A stretch of 64,000 nucleotides of DNA from NCBI GenBank assembly GCA_963931255.1, contig OZ006972.1:2046001-2110000 (forward strand). The letters are read 5' to 3'. Within the stretch, counting starts at the first letter, position 1. Each line of letters begins with the position of its first letter. Under the pieces are notes generated by a model, which did no database searches, was not told where the DNA came from, and saw only the letters and a list, made by a program, of their open reading frames with translations. Position numbers and translations under genes: made by a program. Origin of the DNA: CALUVN01 sp944323595 (GTDB taxonomy: Bacteria > Cyanobacteriota > Vampirovibrionia > Gastranaerophilales > Gastranaerophilaceae). Below are positions 26,268 to 35,608 of the stretch, one piece after another.

Positions 26268-27053
26268 CTAGACAGATTTTTTATTCAGAAGAAAATAAAA
26301 AATCGCAGCAAAAAGCATTAAGACGACAGAAACAATTTGAGCTATATGCATAGACCCGAAATCAAGCGCGCTGTCAATTCTTATAGCCTCGACAAAAATC
26401 CGTACAAAGGAATATAAAAACAAATAACAACAAGCCGTAACTCCCGGAGAAGTATGTTTTTTACGAAGAATAACCAGAAGAATAATAAAAATTATAAAAT
26501 CCAGTATACTTTCATATAAAAATGTAGGATGGAAATATTCATACTGGATAAATGCATCCGGACGCTGATTAAGAGGTATATAAAGCCCCCACGGCAAATT
26601 TGTAGGAAGCCCGAAAGCCTCAGAATTAAAGAAATTACCCCATCGTCCGATAGATTGCCCGATTGCCGCACCACAGGCAAATACATCAAAGAGCTGCCAG
26701 AAATCAATTTTTTTTCTGTACGCAGTGTACAAAATAGCGCAAATGCCGATAAATATCATTCCATGAACGGAGAGTCCGCCCTGTCTTATATTAAAAATTT
26801 GCAGCGGGAATTGAATATAATAATCCAGATTAACCAGACAATAATATAAGCGTGCCCCTATAATACCTGAAAAAATTATAAAAGGTGAATAATCTATGAC
26901 AACATCTGCCTTATCTGCAGAATAAAATTTCCTGAAAAGTGTATAAGCCGTGACACACCCGATAAGCACAGCAAAAGCCATGATAATCCCGTAGTAATAA
27001 ACAGGCAAAGAAAAAATTCTAAACGCAACTTCACCCGGTGAGGTAAATATCAC
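26268..27053 (-). CDS. lgt: Prolipoprotein diacylglyceryl transferase
   Basis: Inner-membrane enzyme that attaches diacylglycerol to the lipobox Cys of prelipoproteins. It has seven hydrophobic segments and the diagnostic motifs RQGGLSVHG and GRWGNFFNSEAFG, plus a C-terminal His-Arg region. Length 261 aa. It starts with GTG, and GTGA overlaps the stop of the upstream TPR lipoprotein gene by 4 nt, so the two are translationally coupled. This coupling of the modifying enzyme to a probable substrate supports reading the upstream product as a lipoprotein. Confidence 0.95.
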   Translation of the reverse strand: MIFTSPGEVAFRIFSLPVYYYGIIMAFAVLIGCVTAYTLFRKFYSADKADVVIDYSPFIIFSGIIGARLYYCLVNLDYYIQFPLQIFNIRQGGLSVHGMIFIGICAILYTAYRKKIDFWQLFDVFACGAAIGQSIGRWGNFFNSEAFGLPTNLPWGLYIPLNQRPDAFIQYEYFHPTFLYESILDFIIFIILLVILRKKHTSPGVTACCYLFLYSFVRIFVEAIRIDSALDFGSMHIAQIVSVVLMLFAAIFYFLLNKKSV

Positions 27054-27685
27054 TGCTGTTGTTCCTCTTGAACAGGAGCGGCATCAGCAGGCTGTCCGGA
27101 CAATTTAAACTCAAGCGCCTTAACTTTGCTATTAACCTCTTCTACATCCTGCGGATTTTCTGCGGTTTCAAGATACTTATTATAATTAGCAACAGCATCA
27201 GTAAGCAGTTCATTAACAGCATTTTGCGCTGCAGGAGAAAGAGTTTTAACATCTGAAATATTTTCCTCTTCTGCAGCAACCGGCTCAAGTTCATCCTCCT
27301 GAGCTGGTTTAACAAACTGACCGTCAGCATTAACTTCAACTTCATCTGCATTAATAGCCGTTACAAGGCTTTCTTCTGCCACCGCAAGAGAATAATAACC
27401 GTCAGCAAAATCCGGCTTTAACTCAATAGCCTTTTTAAAAGCAGAAATAGCATTTACGTAATCTTCCGCATTAGTATAAGCTACAGCAAGATTATAATGA
27501 GATTCAAACACACTGTCATCCAAATCAATACTGGACTTCAAACGCTCAATGGCGCCCTGATAATCCCCCTGCTCCATATAAGCCTTAGCCTTATTGTTAA
27601 GTTCCTGAACAGCAAAATTGTTAATACAAGCAGTAGAAAATACAGAAATAGACAGTATACTGACAAGTAATAGCGCTTTCTTCAT
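27050..27685 (-). CDS. TPR lipoprotein
   Basis: A 211-aa exported protein. The N-terminus MKKALLLVSILSISVFSTAC looks like a lipoprotein signal ending at Cys20, although the residues before the Cys (S-T-A) are a weaker lipobox than the usual L-x-[AG]. Two to three TPRs follow (about 28-105: KAYMEQGDYQGAIERLKSSI, AYTNAEDYVNAISAFKKAIE). After them come an acidic Ala/Glu-rich linker, another helix pair (about 150-195) and a Gln/Glu-rich end. It may be a periplasmic scaffold. AGGG precedes the ATG. It is cotranscribed with lgt. Confidence 0.83.
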   Translation of the reverse strand: MKKALLLVSILSISVFSTACINNFAVQELNNKAKAYMEQGDYQGAIERLKSSIDLDDSVFESHYNLAVAYTNAEDYVNAISAFKKAIELKPDFADGYYSLAVAEESLVTAINADEVEVNADGQFVKPAQEDELEPVAAEEENISDVKTLSPAAQNAVNELLTDAVANYNKYLETAENPQDVEEVNSKVKALEFKLSGQPADAAPVQEEQQQ

Positions 27686-27799
27686 ATAATCTCAACCCTC
27701 TTTATAAAAAGTAATGTTAAGTGAATTATAAAATAAGCAAAAAAAATATGCAAATTTTTAAAATTTAAGTTACAATAGAATACAAAGGAGTAAAAATCC

Positions 27800-28075
27800 A
27801 TGTCTAATGAAAAAGTAGTAAAATTAGGTCAGAAGAAAAAAGAGCACCACGAACACGAAGCATCCGAAAGTCACAGTCACGATGATGATTTAGTGTACTG
27901 CAGCTTTTGTCACAGACCAAACACACAGGTGCTGAAAATGGTTCAGGGACCTGGAGTAAATATATGCTCAGAATGCGCAATGATAGCTGTTCAATACTTG
28001 ATATTGAATGATCGTATGCCATCCGCAGAAGCACAGCAGATTTTGGACGCATTTTGGGGGAAAGCCCGCAGATGA
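27800..28075 (+). CDS. Stand-alone ClpX-type zinc-binding domain protein
   Basis: A 91-aa protein. A His-rich N-terminal stretch (HHEHEASESHSHDDD, residues 14-28) may bind metal. Next comes a C4 zinc finger with the layout of the ClpX N-terminal domain: CSFCHRPNTQVLKMVQGPGV then ICSECAMIA, matching the CSFCGK...GPGV.ICDEC pattern of ClpX. The AAA+ ATPase that follows in ClpX is absent. The ClpX domain dimerises and docks adaptors and substrates, so this may be an adaptor or a competitor for them. The stop overlaps the ATG of the next gene (ATGA). AAAGGAG precedes the start. Confidence 0.85.
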   Translation: MSNEKVVKLGQKKKEHHEHEASESHSHDDDLVYCSFCHRPNTQVLKMVQGPGVNICSECAMIAVQYLILNDRMPSAEAQQILDAFWGKARR

Positions 28076-29688
28076 TTTTTAATCAGGATATCAAACAGCT
28101 TAATCCGTTTGAGATTAAAACCGAACTTAATAATCTATTTAAAAAATATAAAGAAAGCGCAAGTATAGTAACCTGCGATATTAATATTAAGCTGCTTGAT
28201 GCCCAGCAGGATAAAAAAACAATCATAAAAATCCTGTTTAAAGAATTTACAAACCAGCAGGACGATAATAAAGAAATAATAAAATACCTGCTAAACCGCT
28301 ACATGGACAAAGAAGAATTAACCGCAAAACTGTGGGAAATTCTGAATGAAAAGTACATTTCAAACACTGCCAAAATAGAAATACTTAATTTTCTCAGAGA
28401 AATTGATACAAACTGGTCCTATGAAAAAATCAGCGAAGTTGTTGATGAACACGAAATTCTTGATGCTGACACAAAGCGGCTTTTAACCACTGCTATTGTA
28501 AATCCGGAAGTTCAAATTGATTTTTTGGACTTTATGAATTCCTTGCAGACAAAAGATAAAATCATGCTTATTCAATCACTTGGAGAAGATTACTCAGAAG
28601 ATGAACTTGCAAACATTTTGATTCCGGTATTTTTGTCACAGCCGGAAAGCGAAGCCGGACGTGAAGCACTTAACCTTTTAGGCGAATCAAAATCCCAACT
28701 TGCATTCCATGCGCTAAATACGGCAATGGATTTTATAGATTTGAAATTGCAGCCTGCAGTGAACAAAAACCTTTCTAAGCTCAAAATGGCAGGTATCAGA
28801 ACGGATAACTCCTATGAATTTTATAAAAATATACTTTCATCATCAAAGCCATACAGGTTTTGTGCAACATTTCCCGATGGACACGGAAATTCAGCATTAA
28901 TATTTTCAAGAATAAATGATGAGGATAAAATCCAGTTTTGTGCCGTAGTGATAAATGATTACACAGGTATACGTGACTGTTTCGGATTTAACGAAATAAC
29001 AAAATTTGAGTGCGATACCATAATAAAACGTTTCTATAAGGATGAAACCGCGCTGAATATAAAACCTGAAGAATTGAAAACAATACTCACAAAAGCAGAA
29101 AATTTATCAAGACAAAACCTTGCAAACAGAAGTATTCCTTATGAATATATCTGCTGGAAGAATCTTCTTGCAGACATAAAAGAAAATACAACGGACATAA
29201 ATGAAATTCTTGCGTCAAAACTGAATAAACGGAAGATTTCACAGCAGGAATTTGAAGAATTTTTAGACTCTGAAGCAGCAGCGCACTGGTTTCTTGACGC
29301 TGAATACAGTCCCGAATTTGAAGCTTTTTTAGAAATGCTTAATAAAACATTAAAAAATAATCCGAAATCCGCTAATCTTGATGAGATTGTTAAAGAAAAC
29401 ATTTTCAAAGTATTTGACCAAACAGAAGTTCAAGTGTGGAATAAAAGAATTTTGATGTGCTCATATCTTTTTGACCTGACCGGCAGCAAGCATCTTGCAG
29501 AAATTACCTATAATATTTACCTGAACGAAGAATGGCAGGCAAAATTGTACGAACACATAATTAAAAGAAGTATTTACGAATACTATTTTGGAAAACAATA
29601 TAATGGTGCAGAGAATTCCGATTTTACACAGGATGAACTCAAAGCAATAGTAGACAATATAGAAAGCAGATGGGTCGGCAATGTATAA
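28072..29688 (+). CDS. Helical-repeat protein, unknown
   Basis: A 538-aa protein I do not recognise. Residues ~1-240 are short helical pairs resembling HEAT/ARM-like repeats (KIEILNFLREIDTNWSYEKI, EDELANILIPVFLSQPESEA). A mixed region around 255-330 (FCATFPDGHGNSALIFSRI, CAVVINDYTGIRDCFGFNEI) looks like a small alpha/beta domain. The remainder is helical. There is no signal peptide or membrane helix. The ATG at 28072 is chosen over an upstream in-frame TTG because ATGA overlaps the previous stop and GGGGGA lies upstream. Its stop overlaps ruvX by 8 bp. Fixed position in a housekeeping operon suggests a core cellular role. Confidence 0.78.
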   Translation: MIFNQDIKQLNPFEIKTELNNLFKKYKESASIVTCDINIKLLDAQQDKKTIIKILFKEFTNQQDDNKEIIKYLLNRYMDKEELTAKLWEILNEKYISNTAKIEILNFLREIDTNWSYEKISEVVDEHEILDADTKRLLTTAIVNPEVQIDFLDFMNSLQTKDKIMLIQSLGEDYSEDELANILIPVFLSQPESEAGREALNLLGESKSQLAFHALNTAMDFIDLKLQPAVNKNLSKLKMAGIRTDNSYEFYKNILSSSKPYRFCATFPDGHGNSALIFSRINDEDKIQFCAVVINDYTGIRDCFGFNEITKFECDTIIKRFYKDETALNIKPEELKTILTKAENLSRQNLANRSIPYEYICWKNLLADIKENTTDINEILASKLNKRKISQQEFEEFLDSEAAAHWFLDAEYSPEFEAFLEMLNKTLKNNPKSANLDEIVKENIFKVFDQTEVQVWNKRILMCSYLFDLTGSKHLAEITYNIYLNEEWQAKLYEHIIKRSIYEYYFGKQYNGAENSDFTQDELKAIVDNIESRWVGNV

Positions 29689-30082
29689 GGTAATGTGTTT
29701 AGACATAGGAACAAAAAGGATTGGAGTTGCACTAAGCGACTATCTTTTGATGATTGCCAGCGGACATACAGTTGTCGACAGAAATCCGGAAAATAAGGCC
29801 ATCGAAGAAATTTTAAAAATCGCAAGAGAGAATAACGTAAAAAAAATAGTCGTAGGACTACCTTTGAATATGGACGGAACACACGGGTTTCAGGCAGATG
29901 ACTGTAAAAATTTTGCGTCAAAAATAAAGGATTATGAGATAATATTTGAAGATGAGCGCCTAACATCAAATCAGGCAGAAGAAAATTTAAGAAATCGTAA
30001 AGTTGACTTCAAAAAAAATAAAGGACTGGTTGATATTGAAAGCGCTTGTATTATACTGGAACAATACTTATCAAGAAAATAA
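29681..30082 (+). CDS. ruvX: Putative pre-16S rRNA nuclease RuvX/YqgF
   Basis: RNase H-fold protein that trims 16S rRNA precursors (and was proposed as a Holliday-junction resolvase). The motifs CLDIGTKRIGVALSD (first catalytic Asp), IVVGLPLNMDG, FEDERLTSNQAEENL (catalytic Glu) and DIESACIILEQYL (last Asp) are all present in 133 aa. It overlaps the previous gene by 8 bp. The following DUF1292 gene reproduces the Firmicutes yrrK-yrzB pairing. Confidence 0.95.
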   Translation: MYKVMCLDIGTKRIGVALSDYLLMIASGHTVVDRNPENKAIEEILKIARENNVKKIVVGLPLNMDGTHGFQADDCKNFASKIKDYEIIFEDERLTSNQAEENLRNRKVDFKKNKGLVDIESACIILEQYLSRK

Positions 30083-30097
30083 AAGAAAGAGGCAGAC

Positions 30098-30409
30098 ATG
30101 GAAAACAACGAAAACAACATTGAATTAGAAGACAGATTGATAGAAACAATCGACGAAAACGGCAACGTTATCACCTTTGAATTGTATGATATCGTAGAAG
30201 TGGACGAACAGGAATATGCACTTCTCCTGCCGACAGAAAATGATGACGATGAAGCTGATGACGAAGACGACGAAATCGTTTTAATGAGATTAACTAAAAA
30301 AGGTGAAGACTACCTGTTTGAAACAATTGAAGACGATGAGGAATTCAACAAAGTAGCAGCATACGTAGAAAGTATGGATGAAGAAGCAGGGGAAGAAGAG
30401 GAAGAATAA
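30098..30409 (+). CDS. DUF1292 family acidic protein
   Basis: A 103-aa very acidic protein. The core TIDENGNVITFELYDIVEVDEQEYALLLP followed by an acidic run, then EIVLMRLTKKGEDYLFETIEDDEEF, is the DUF1292 (YrzB) pattern. The family is small, cytoplasmic, and usually found beside ruvX in Firmicutes; its function is unknown. AGAGG precedes the ATG. The stop is 1 nt before the TTG start of the Clp-N gene. Confidence 0.88.
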   Translation: MENNENNIELEDRLIETIDENGNVITFELYDIVEVDEQEYALLLPTENDDDEADDEDDEIVLMRLTKKGEDYLFETIEDDEEFNKVAAYVESMDEEAGEEEEE

Positions 30410-30410
30410 T

Positions 30411-31775
30411 TTGTTTGAAAAATTTACGGAAAAAGCAATAAATGTAGTAAGTGAATCACAGCGACAGGCTCAGGAGTTACATTCAAAATATGTAACAACA
30501 GAATGCCTGCTTCTGGCACTGATAAAAGAGGCAAAAGGCATATCGCTAAAACTTTTCAAAACCTATGATATTGATTTTGACAAAGTTAAATCAGAAGTTT
30601 TGAAAATCCTCGTTCCTGACACAGCCTCCGGCATTAAAACCCCGCTGCCATTCAGCGATAACTACAAATCCATTCTGAGAACAACAATGGATTTAGCGGG
30701 CAAATCCGGCAATCTGACAGTACTATACGAACATTTATTCCTTGCCGTAATAAGCGAAACAAATTCAACTGCAGTTAAAATCCTGCAGGATATGGGCTTT
30801 GATATTCCAAAATCAAAAATTCTTCTTGAAAAGCTTGTTCAGAAAAAAATCAAAAAACTGTATCACCCTGAAGCGGATGACTCCAAAGAAAGCGATGTAA
30901 ATCAGGCAGAAACTACAGATGCTCTTTTTGATAGTGAAGAATCCGCAAAAGTCTTTGAAAGAGCCGTTGCAAAACTATCTGCGTCAAATTATGAAATTCT
31001 CGGGACAGAGCAGATAATATCATCCATTCTTGAAGATAAAAATTCGGATCTATCCCGTATACTTGCGCAGTATGGCGTAACGTCCGAACTTTTTGACGAA
31101 AAACTTGCAAATATCCAGTCCAGACAATCAGAATACGAAGGCAGACAAATAATATTTACGCCAAACGCATTCAGAGTTATGAACCTTGCGCTAGAAACCG
31201 CAAAAGAACTGGGTTCATCAGTAGTTTTGCCGGAACACATGGTTCTTGGTCTGCTAAAGACTAAAAAAGGCGTGGCATACGATATATTTAAAGAGCTTAA
31301 AGTTCCGGATAACGATTTGGCGCACGGAATTATTAAGCCGATAGAAAAACAAATGCCTGAAACGCTTATCATACTAAGATTGGCAAAAGAAGAAGCGCGC
31401 AGATTAGGACGCAATATTGTCGGCACGGAAATGTTTCTTCTTGGCATAATAGGACAGGCAAGCGGTGTCGGCGCAGAAGTACTCAGTGAGCTTGAAATTA
31501 ATATAAAAGATGCGCGAACTGTCATTGAAAATATGATAGGTTTTGGCAATGAGTATTTTGAAAAAGAAATAGTTTTCACTAAAAGAGCTAAAAAGGTTCT
31601 GGAAATAGCATGGGAACTCGCAAAAAAAGAAAAAAAATCCAGAATAGAATCCGCACACATGCTTCAGGCTTTAACACTTGTTCCTGACTGCCTTGCTATG
31701 AAAGCGTTAGAGCAGCTTGGCGTTGATGCTGTCGAAATCACACAGGGCATAAAAAAATTAACTATATCTAATTAA
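30411..31775 (+). CDS. Protein of tandem Clp N-terminal repeats without an ATPase
   Basis: A 454-aa protein consisting of about six Clp_N half-repeats, equivalent to three ClpA/C N-domains: FEKFTEKAINVVSESQRQAQ at the start, then TTECLLLALIKEAKG, YEHLFLAVISETNS, GTEQIISSILEDKN, PEHMVLGLLKTKKG, GTEMFLLGIIGQAS and SAHMLQALTLV units. No Walker A/B motif or AAA+ domain is present. Clp N-domains bind substrates and adaptors (such as McsB or phosphoarginine proteins for ClpC), so this could be a free adaptor or sponge. The TTG at 30411 is preferred: it gives the canonical N-terminus MFEKFTEKAI and has AGGAAGA upstream; a longer in-frame ATG at 30378 would add 11 basic residues overlapping DUF1292. 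Confidence 0.85.
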   Translation: MFEKFTEKAINVVSESQRQAQELHSKYVTTECLLLALIKEAKGISLKLFKTYDIDFDKVKSEVLKILVPDTASGIKTPLPFSDNYKSILRTTMDLAGKSGNLTVLYEHLFLAVISETNSTAVKILQDMGFDIPKSKILLEKLVQKKIKKLYHPEADDSKESDVNQAETTDALFDSEESAKVFERAVAKLSASNYEILGTEQIISSILEDKNSDLSRILAQYGVTSELFDEKLANIQSRQSEYEGRQIIFTPNAFRVMNLALETAKELGSSVVLPEHMVLGLLKTKKGVAYDIFKELKVPDNDLAHGIIKPIEKQMPETLIILRLAKEEARRLGRNIVGTEMFLLGIIGQASGVGAEVLSELEINIKDARTVIENMIGFGNEYFEKEIVFTKRAKKVLEIAWELAKKEKKSRIESAHMLQALTLVPDCLAMKALEQLGVDAVEITQGIKKLTISN

Positions 31776-31776
31776 T

Positions 31777-33120
31777 ATGGATAAACTTGCAGAAAAAGTT
31801 GAAAGTTTTATTAACGGGTATAAAATACGCGGCAATGTACTGGTTGCATTCTCCGGCGGAACTGACTCAATGTGCCTGCTTGATATTGTGCACAAACTCG
31901 CAGAAAAATATAATATTAATCTGACCGCAATACACCTGAACCACAACTGGCGCGGGGCACACAGCAGACAGGACGAAGAAAACTGCAAAGAATTCTGTAA
32001 AAATCACAGAATAAATTTTTATTCGGAAACTTTACCTGAAAATGTTCCGCATACTGAAACAGCGGCAAGAGATGCACGCTATGCTTTTTTTGAAAAGTGT
32101 GCTGCTAAATTTAACTCAAATATTGTTCTTACGGCACATAATGCCTCTGACAACGCAGAAACCGTTTTATACAGAGTTTTTAAAGGCACAGGTATAAAAG
32201 GACTGGAAGGGATAAAAAAAGCCCGCAGCATCTATTACAGACCGCTTCTGGAGGTCTACAGAAATGAAATCGAAAATTATTGCACAGAAAACCAACTCTT
32301 ACCAAATATTGATGAGTCTAATTCAGACACAAAATATAAGAGGAATTTAATAAGACACGAAATACTAAAAAATGCCGAAAAAATTAATCCGTGCGTGCAG
32401 GAGGCAATAAATATTCTATCTGAAAGAGCCGCAGAAGCAAATCAAATTATTGATGAATACATCACGAAAATCAAATCAGAAATTCAAAATGGCTCGGATA
32501 TAGATGCGCAAAAATTCGCGAAGTTATCAATTGCAATTCAAAACAGAATTATTTACGATATTTTTCAAAAAAATAACCTTGATACAGACAGCGAAAAAAT
32601 TGCAAGAACCGTAAAATTTATTGCAAAGTGTATTGAGCTTAAATCAGGTTCAACATTATCACTTAACAGTGATTTATTCCTTTTTGCAAGCAACAGAATT
32701 ATATCCCTGCAAAAACAATCAAACAAATGCGCTTTTAGCATTAATATTGACAAAACCGGCGAATATGAAACCCCATCCGGCACTTTCATTCTGGAAAGAT
32801 GCCTTGATGAAATGCCGGAAATCAAGAAAACAAATGAATATTACGCGTATGTTTCACTGGATAAAATTAATTATACCCTGAGGACACGTATAGATGGTGA
32901 CATAATTCAACCGCTGGGCATGAAAGGGCATCAAAAATTAAAAAAATATCTGAATGAGAAGAAAATTTCTAATTATGAAAAAGACAGAATTGTGTTACTA
33001 ACAGATGGTAAAGAGGTATTGTGGGCAGCAGGCTGCGGAGTAAGCGAAAAAATTAAAGCCGGACAAAAGCCTACCCACGTGCTAAAATTTATAAAAAGAG
33101 AGGCTGGTTATGGAAATTAA
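31777..33120 (+). CDS. tilS: tRNA(Ile)-lysidine synthase
   Basis: Converts C34 of the CAU-anticodon tRNA-Ile to lysidine so that it reads AUA; essential. The PP-loop SGGTDS (residues 26-31), HLNHNWRG, DARYAFFE and LTAHNASDNAETVLYRVFKGTGIKGLEGI are typical. The C-terminal substrate-binding domain is present (RIDGDIIQPLGMKGHQKLKKYL). Length 447 aa. The ATG lies 1 nt after the Clp-N stop with no clear Shine-Dalgarno, so coupling is likely. It overlaps hpt by 11 bp, the classical tilS-hpt arrangement. Confidence 0.95.
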   Translation: MDKLAEKVESFINGYKIRGNVLVAFSGGTDSMCLLDIVHKLAEKYNINLTAIHLNHNWRGAHSRQDEENCKEFCKNHRINFYSETLPENVPHTETAARDARYAFFEKCAAKFNSNIVLTAHNASDNAETVLYRVFKGTGIKGLEGIKKARSIYYRPLLEVYRNEIENYCTENQLLPNIDESNSDTKYKRNLIRHEILKNAEKINPCVQEAINILSERAAEANQIIDEYITKIKSEIQNGSDIDAQKFAKLSIAIQNRIIYDIFQKNNLDTDSEKIARTVKFIAKCIELKSGSTLSLNSDLFLFASNRIISLQKQSNKCAFSINIDKTGEYETPSGTFILERCLDEMPEIKKTNEYYAYVSLDKINYTLRTRIDGDIIQPLGMKGHQKLKKYLNEKKISNYEKDRIVLLTDGKEVLWAAGCGVSEKIKAGQKPTHVLKFIKREAGYGN

Positions 33121-33640
33121 AGAATCTGATTTAAAAATATTATTTACGGAAGAAGAAATCCAGAATAAAATAAAAGAACTTGCAGAAGAAATGAACGAAT
33201 TCTATAAAGGTGAAGATGTCTATGCAATCTGCGTATTAAAAGGAGCCGTACTATTTGCTGTGGATCTGGTAAGACATCTCAATATGCCGCTAAAGATGGA
33301 ATTTATACGCCTGTCAAGCTACGGAACAGGAATGACAACATCCGGCAAAGTTAATGCTGTTGATATCTCGCTTCCTGATTTAAACGGAAAGAATGTACTG
33401 ATTATTGAAGACATCGTAGACACAGGACTTACCGCAAAATTCTTAATGGACTTTATGCACTGCAATTTCAAAACAAAGAGTACAAAATTCTGCTCACTTC
33501 TTGACAAAAAAGTGACAAGAAAAGTTGATATTGAACCTGATTACTATGGTTTTGAAATTGATGATAAATTTCTTGTAGGTTACGGCCTTGATTATGAGGG
33601 ATACTACAGGAATCTGAGATACATCGGCTACGTTGAATAA
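33110..33640 (+). CDS. hpt: Hypoxanthine phosphoribosyltransferase
   Basis: Purine-salvage enzyme that makes IMP/GMP from hypoxanthine/guanine and PRPP. It has the PRPP loop VLIIEDIVDTGLTAKFL, the SSYGTGMTTSGK flexible-loop region, and the C-terminal DDKFLVGYGLDYEGYYRNLRYIGYV. Length 176 aa. AGAGAGG precedes the ATG inside tilS. Confidence 0.95.
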   Translation: MEIKESDLKILFTEEEIQNKIKELAEEMNEFYKGEDVYAICVLKGAVLFAVDLVRHLNMPLKMEFIRLSSYGTGMTTSGKVNAVDISLPDLNGKNVLIIEDIVDTGLTAKFLMDFMHCNFKTKSTKFCSLLDKKVTRKVDIEPDYYGFEIDDKFLVGYGLDYEGYYRNLRYIGYVE

Positions 33641-33641
33641 A

Positions 33642-34796
33642 ATGGATATTTACAAAAAGACTTTTAAAGAAATTAATAAATTTTTTCAAATTAATCTGCG
33701 CAAAGAAAATTGCATAGAAGATATTTTTGACATTCTGGAAGAAATTACTGAATGCAAATCCGCTTATATTTTCTATATGTACCCTGACGGGATAAAGGCT
33801 GAATACACAAGAAACAGCGAGCTGCAGGATAATAATTTCAAATCAATAGAAGAAATCAAATTTGATTCAACAAAATTTCTATGCGCAGATTTAAAACTTG
33901 AGGGTACATCCTTTGCAAAACTGCTGATTACAAGAGAAAAAGAGTTTAACCCGGATGAAAAAACTATATTTGCCACTGTTTCCGAAATTATATCAAATCT
34001 TATAAAAAATATTGAACTGAATAATATAATATCACTTCAGGTCAAAGCACAGCAGGAAAGCATAATTGAATTAAACAAAGCCTACAAAACCATAGAAAAA
34101 CAAAATAAAAAAATACTAAAAGCCGACAAAGTAAAGAGCAATTTTCTTGCAAACATATCGCATGAATTGCGCACACCGCTGAATTCAATAATAGGCTTTT
34201 CAGATTTGTTAGCCGCCAACTGCACCGGAACACTTAATTCAAAACAGGCAGAATATGTGAATGACATAAAAGTTTCCGGCTTGAATCTTCTCGGTATGAT
34301 AAACGAAATTCTTGATATGTCAAAAATTGAATCAGGTACAGTTCAGCTAAACAGAAGCAATTTTGATATCAAAAATGCAATAACCGAAGTAATAAACATT
34401 ATAAATCCGCTTGCGCTCAAGAAAAATATAGAGATAATCCGCAGCGTTAACGCATTTGCAATAAATGCGGACTATCAGAAATTACAGCAAATTTTATTTA
34501 ACCTTTTAAGCAATGCAATAAAATTTACACCGGAAAACGGCAAGATATATATTGAAACATCACAAAATCATTCAAACATAATGATAAAAATAAAAGATAC
34601 AGGTATCGGCATACCATCTAAATATCATAAAAGAATATTCAACAAATTTGAACAATGTCCGAATACAGCCAAAGCTGCATCAACCGGTCTCGGGCTTGCA
34701 ATAACAAAAGAACTTGTAAAACTTCACAGAGGAAAAATCACTCTGAAAAGTGCTCTAAATGAGGGGGCTGAATTTATAGTTGAAATTCCTTGTTAA
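33642..34796 (+). CDS. Soluble hybrid-less sensor histidine kinase (GAF-like/HisKA/HATPase)
   Basis: About 384 aa. Residues 1-130 look like a GAF-type sensor (hydrophobic strand pattern, no membrane helix), then a coiled coil. HisKA follows with the H-box ISHELRTPLNSIIGF (His about 174), and HATPase_c with LFNLLSNAIKFTPENGKI (N box), DTGIGIPSKYHKRIFNKFEQ (G1/F) and STGLGLAITKELV (G2). All catalytic motifs are intact. No response regulator is adjacent, so its partner lies elsewhere. An in-frame TTG at 33633 is an alternative start. It ends at the promoter of the next gene. Confidence 0.9.
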   Translation: MDIYKKTFKEINKFFQINLRKENCIEDIFDILEEITECKSAYIFYMYPDGIKAEYTRNSELQDNNFKSIEEIKFDSTKFLCADLKLEGTSFAKLLITREKEFNPDEKTIFATVSEIISNLIKNIELNNIISLQVKAQQESIIELNKAYKTIEKQNKKILKADKVKSNFLANISHELRTPLNSIIGFSDLLAANCTGTLNSKQAEYVNDIKVSGLNLLGMINEILDMSKIESGTVQLNRSNFDIKNAITEVINIINPLALKKNIEIIRSVNAFAINADYQKLQQILFNLLSNAIKFTPENGKIYIETSQNHSNIMIKIKDTGIGIPSKYHKRIFNKFEQCPNTAKAASTGLGLAITKELVKLHRGKITLKSALNEGAEFIVEIPC

Positions 34797-34818
34797 AGCT
34801 AAAAAAATATGCTATTAT
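34790..34818 (+). promoter_or_regulatory. Promoter of the membrane protein at 34856
   Basis: TTGTTA (34790-34795), 17 nt, TATTAT (34813-34818) with an extended TGC before the -10 (TGCTATTAT). The -35 overlaps the histidine kinase stop. Confidence 0.65.
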
Positions 34819-34855
34819 CAATACAAGAGGTTGGAAATGTTATAAGGAGAGAAGA

Positions 34856-35608
34856 ATGGCTTCAATTAAAGATGCAATAGAAGAATGTATTACAGACCCT
34901 AATTCGGCTTTTAAATTTCTTGTACTGGCTATACCGCTTTTTATGGCATACAGTCCGGTTATCAGCGGTGCAAAGGAATTATCCGAAGTGCAGGAAAATA
35001 TTTCCAACTTCACCGCCTATGACCCGTGGTGGGGACTTGGCTCAATAATATTGATGTTCGGTCTCTCACTAATTACGACACATAATGTAATTAACTCAAA
35101 TAACATGGTTCTTCCAACCTGCAATATATTCAGTTTCATTTTTCAAACCTTAAAAGGTATATTCTGCCTTGCACCTATATTTGTCGTATATTCCATAATT
35201 CCGGCAATACTAATCACGAATGCAGGTAAATTTATACCTGAAGATTTTGCTAATTTAATCAACTTTATCATAACCGCAATATTTCAGATATGCATGTTTT
35301 CATCATACATACTTTACTCAAGAAATTACAGCATGAAAGACTCTTTTAATTTAAAACTTATATTTGAAACTATTGTAGAAACCGGTATTGGTGTTATATT
35401 TTGTGGAATAATGCTCGGATTGGCAAATCTAATTATAACAGGATTTATAGTTTACGTATTTTCAGTTTTTAAACTAATAGGGACGCCGCTGTTTATCTAT
35501 ATATTCTCATTCATAACAGTAATGAATGTTGCAATATTCGCACACTGCCTGGCTCAAGTCGGATATGAAAAATTAATCAAAGAAGAAAATAAGGATAAGA
35601 TTATTTAG
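34856..35608 (+). CDS. Polytopic membrane protein, DUF4013-like
   Basis: A 250-aa protein with about six membrane helices and an amphipathic N-terminus (MASIKDAIEECITDPNSAFK). It resembles DUF4013-type membrane proteins in layout, which is only an impression. The ATG at 34856 has AAGGAGAG 6 nt upstream; a longer frame from 34790 would start inside the kinase stop and is rejected. It converges on uvrB with an 8-bp overlap and no terminator. Confidence 0.75.
   Translation: MASIKDAIEECITDPNSAFKFLVLAIPLFMAYSPVISGAKELSEVQENISNFTAYDPWWGLGSIILMFGLSLITTHNVINSNNMVLPTCNIFSFIFQTLKGIFCLAPIFVVYSIIPAILITNAGKFIPEDFANLINFIITAIFQICMFSSYILYSRNYSMKDSFNLKLIFETIVETGIGVIFCGIMLGLANLIITGFIVYVFSVFKLIGTPLFIYIFSFITVMNVAIFAHCLAQVGYEKLIKEENKDKII

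Noticed and set aside
30378..30410. Upstream ATG for the Clp-N protein
   Set aside because: It adds a Lys-rich leader overlapping the DUF1292 gene; the TTG at 30411 yields the canonical family N-terminus and has better ribosome-site spacing.
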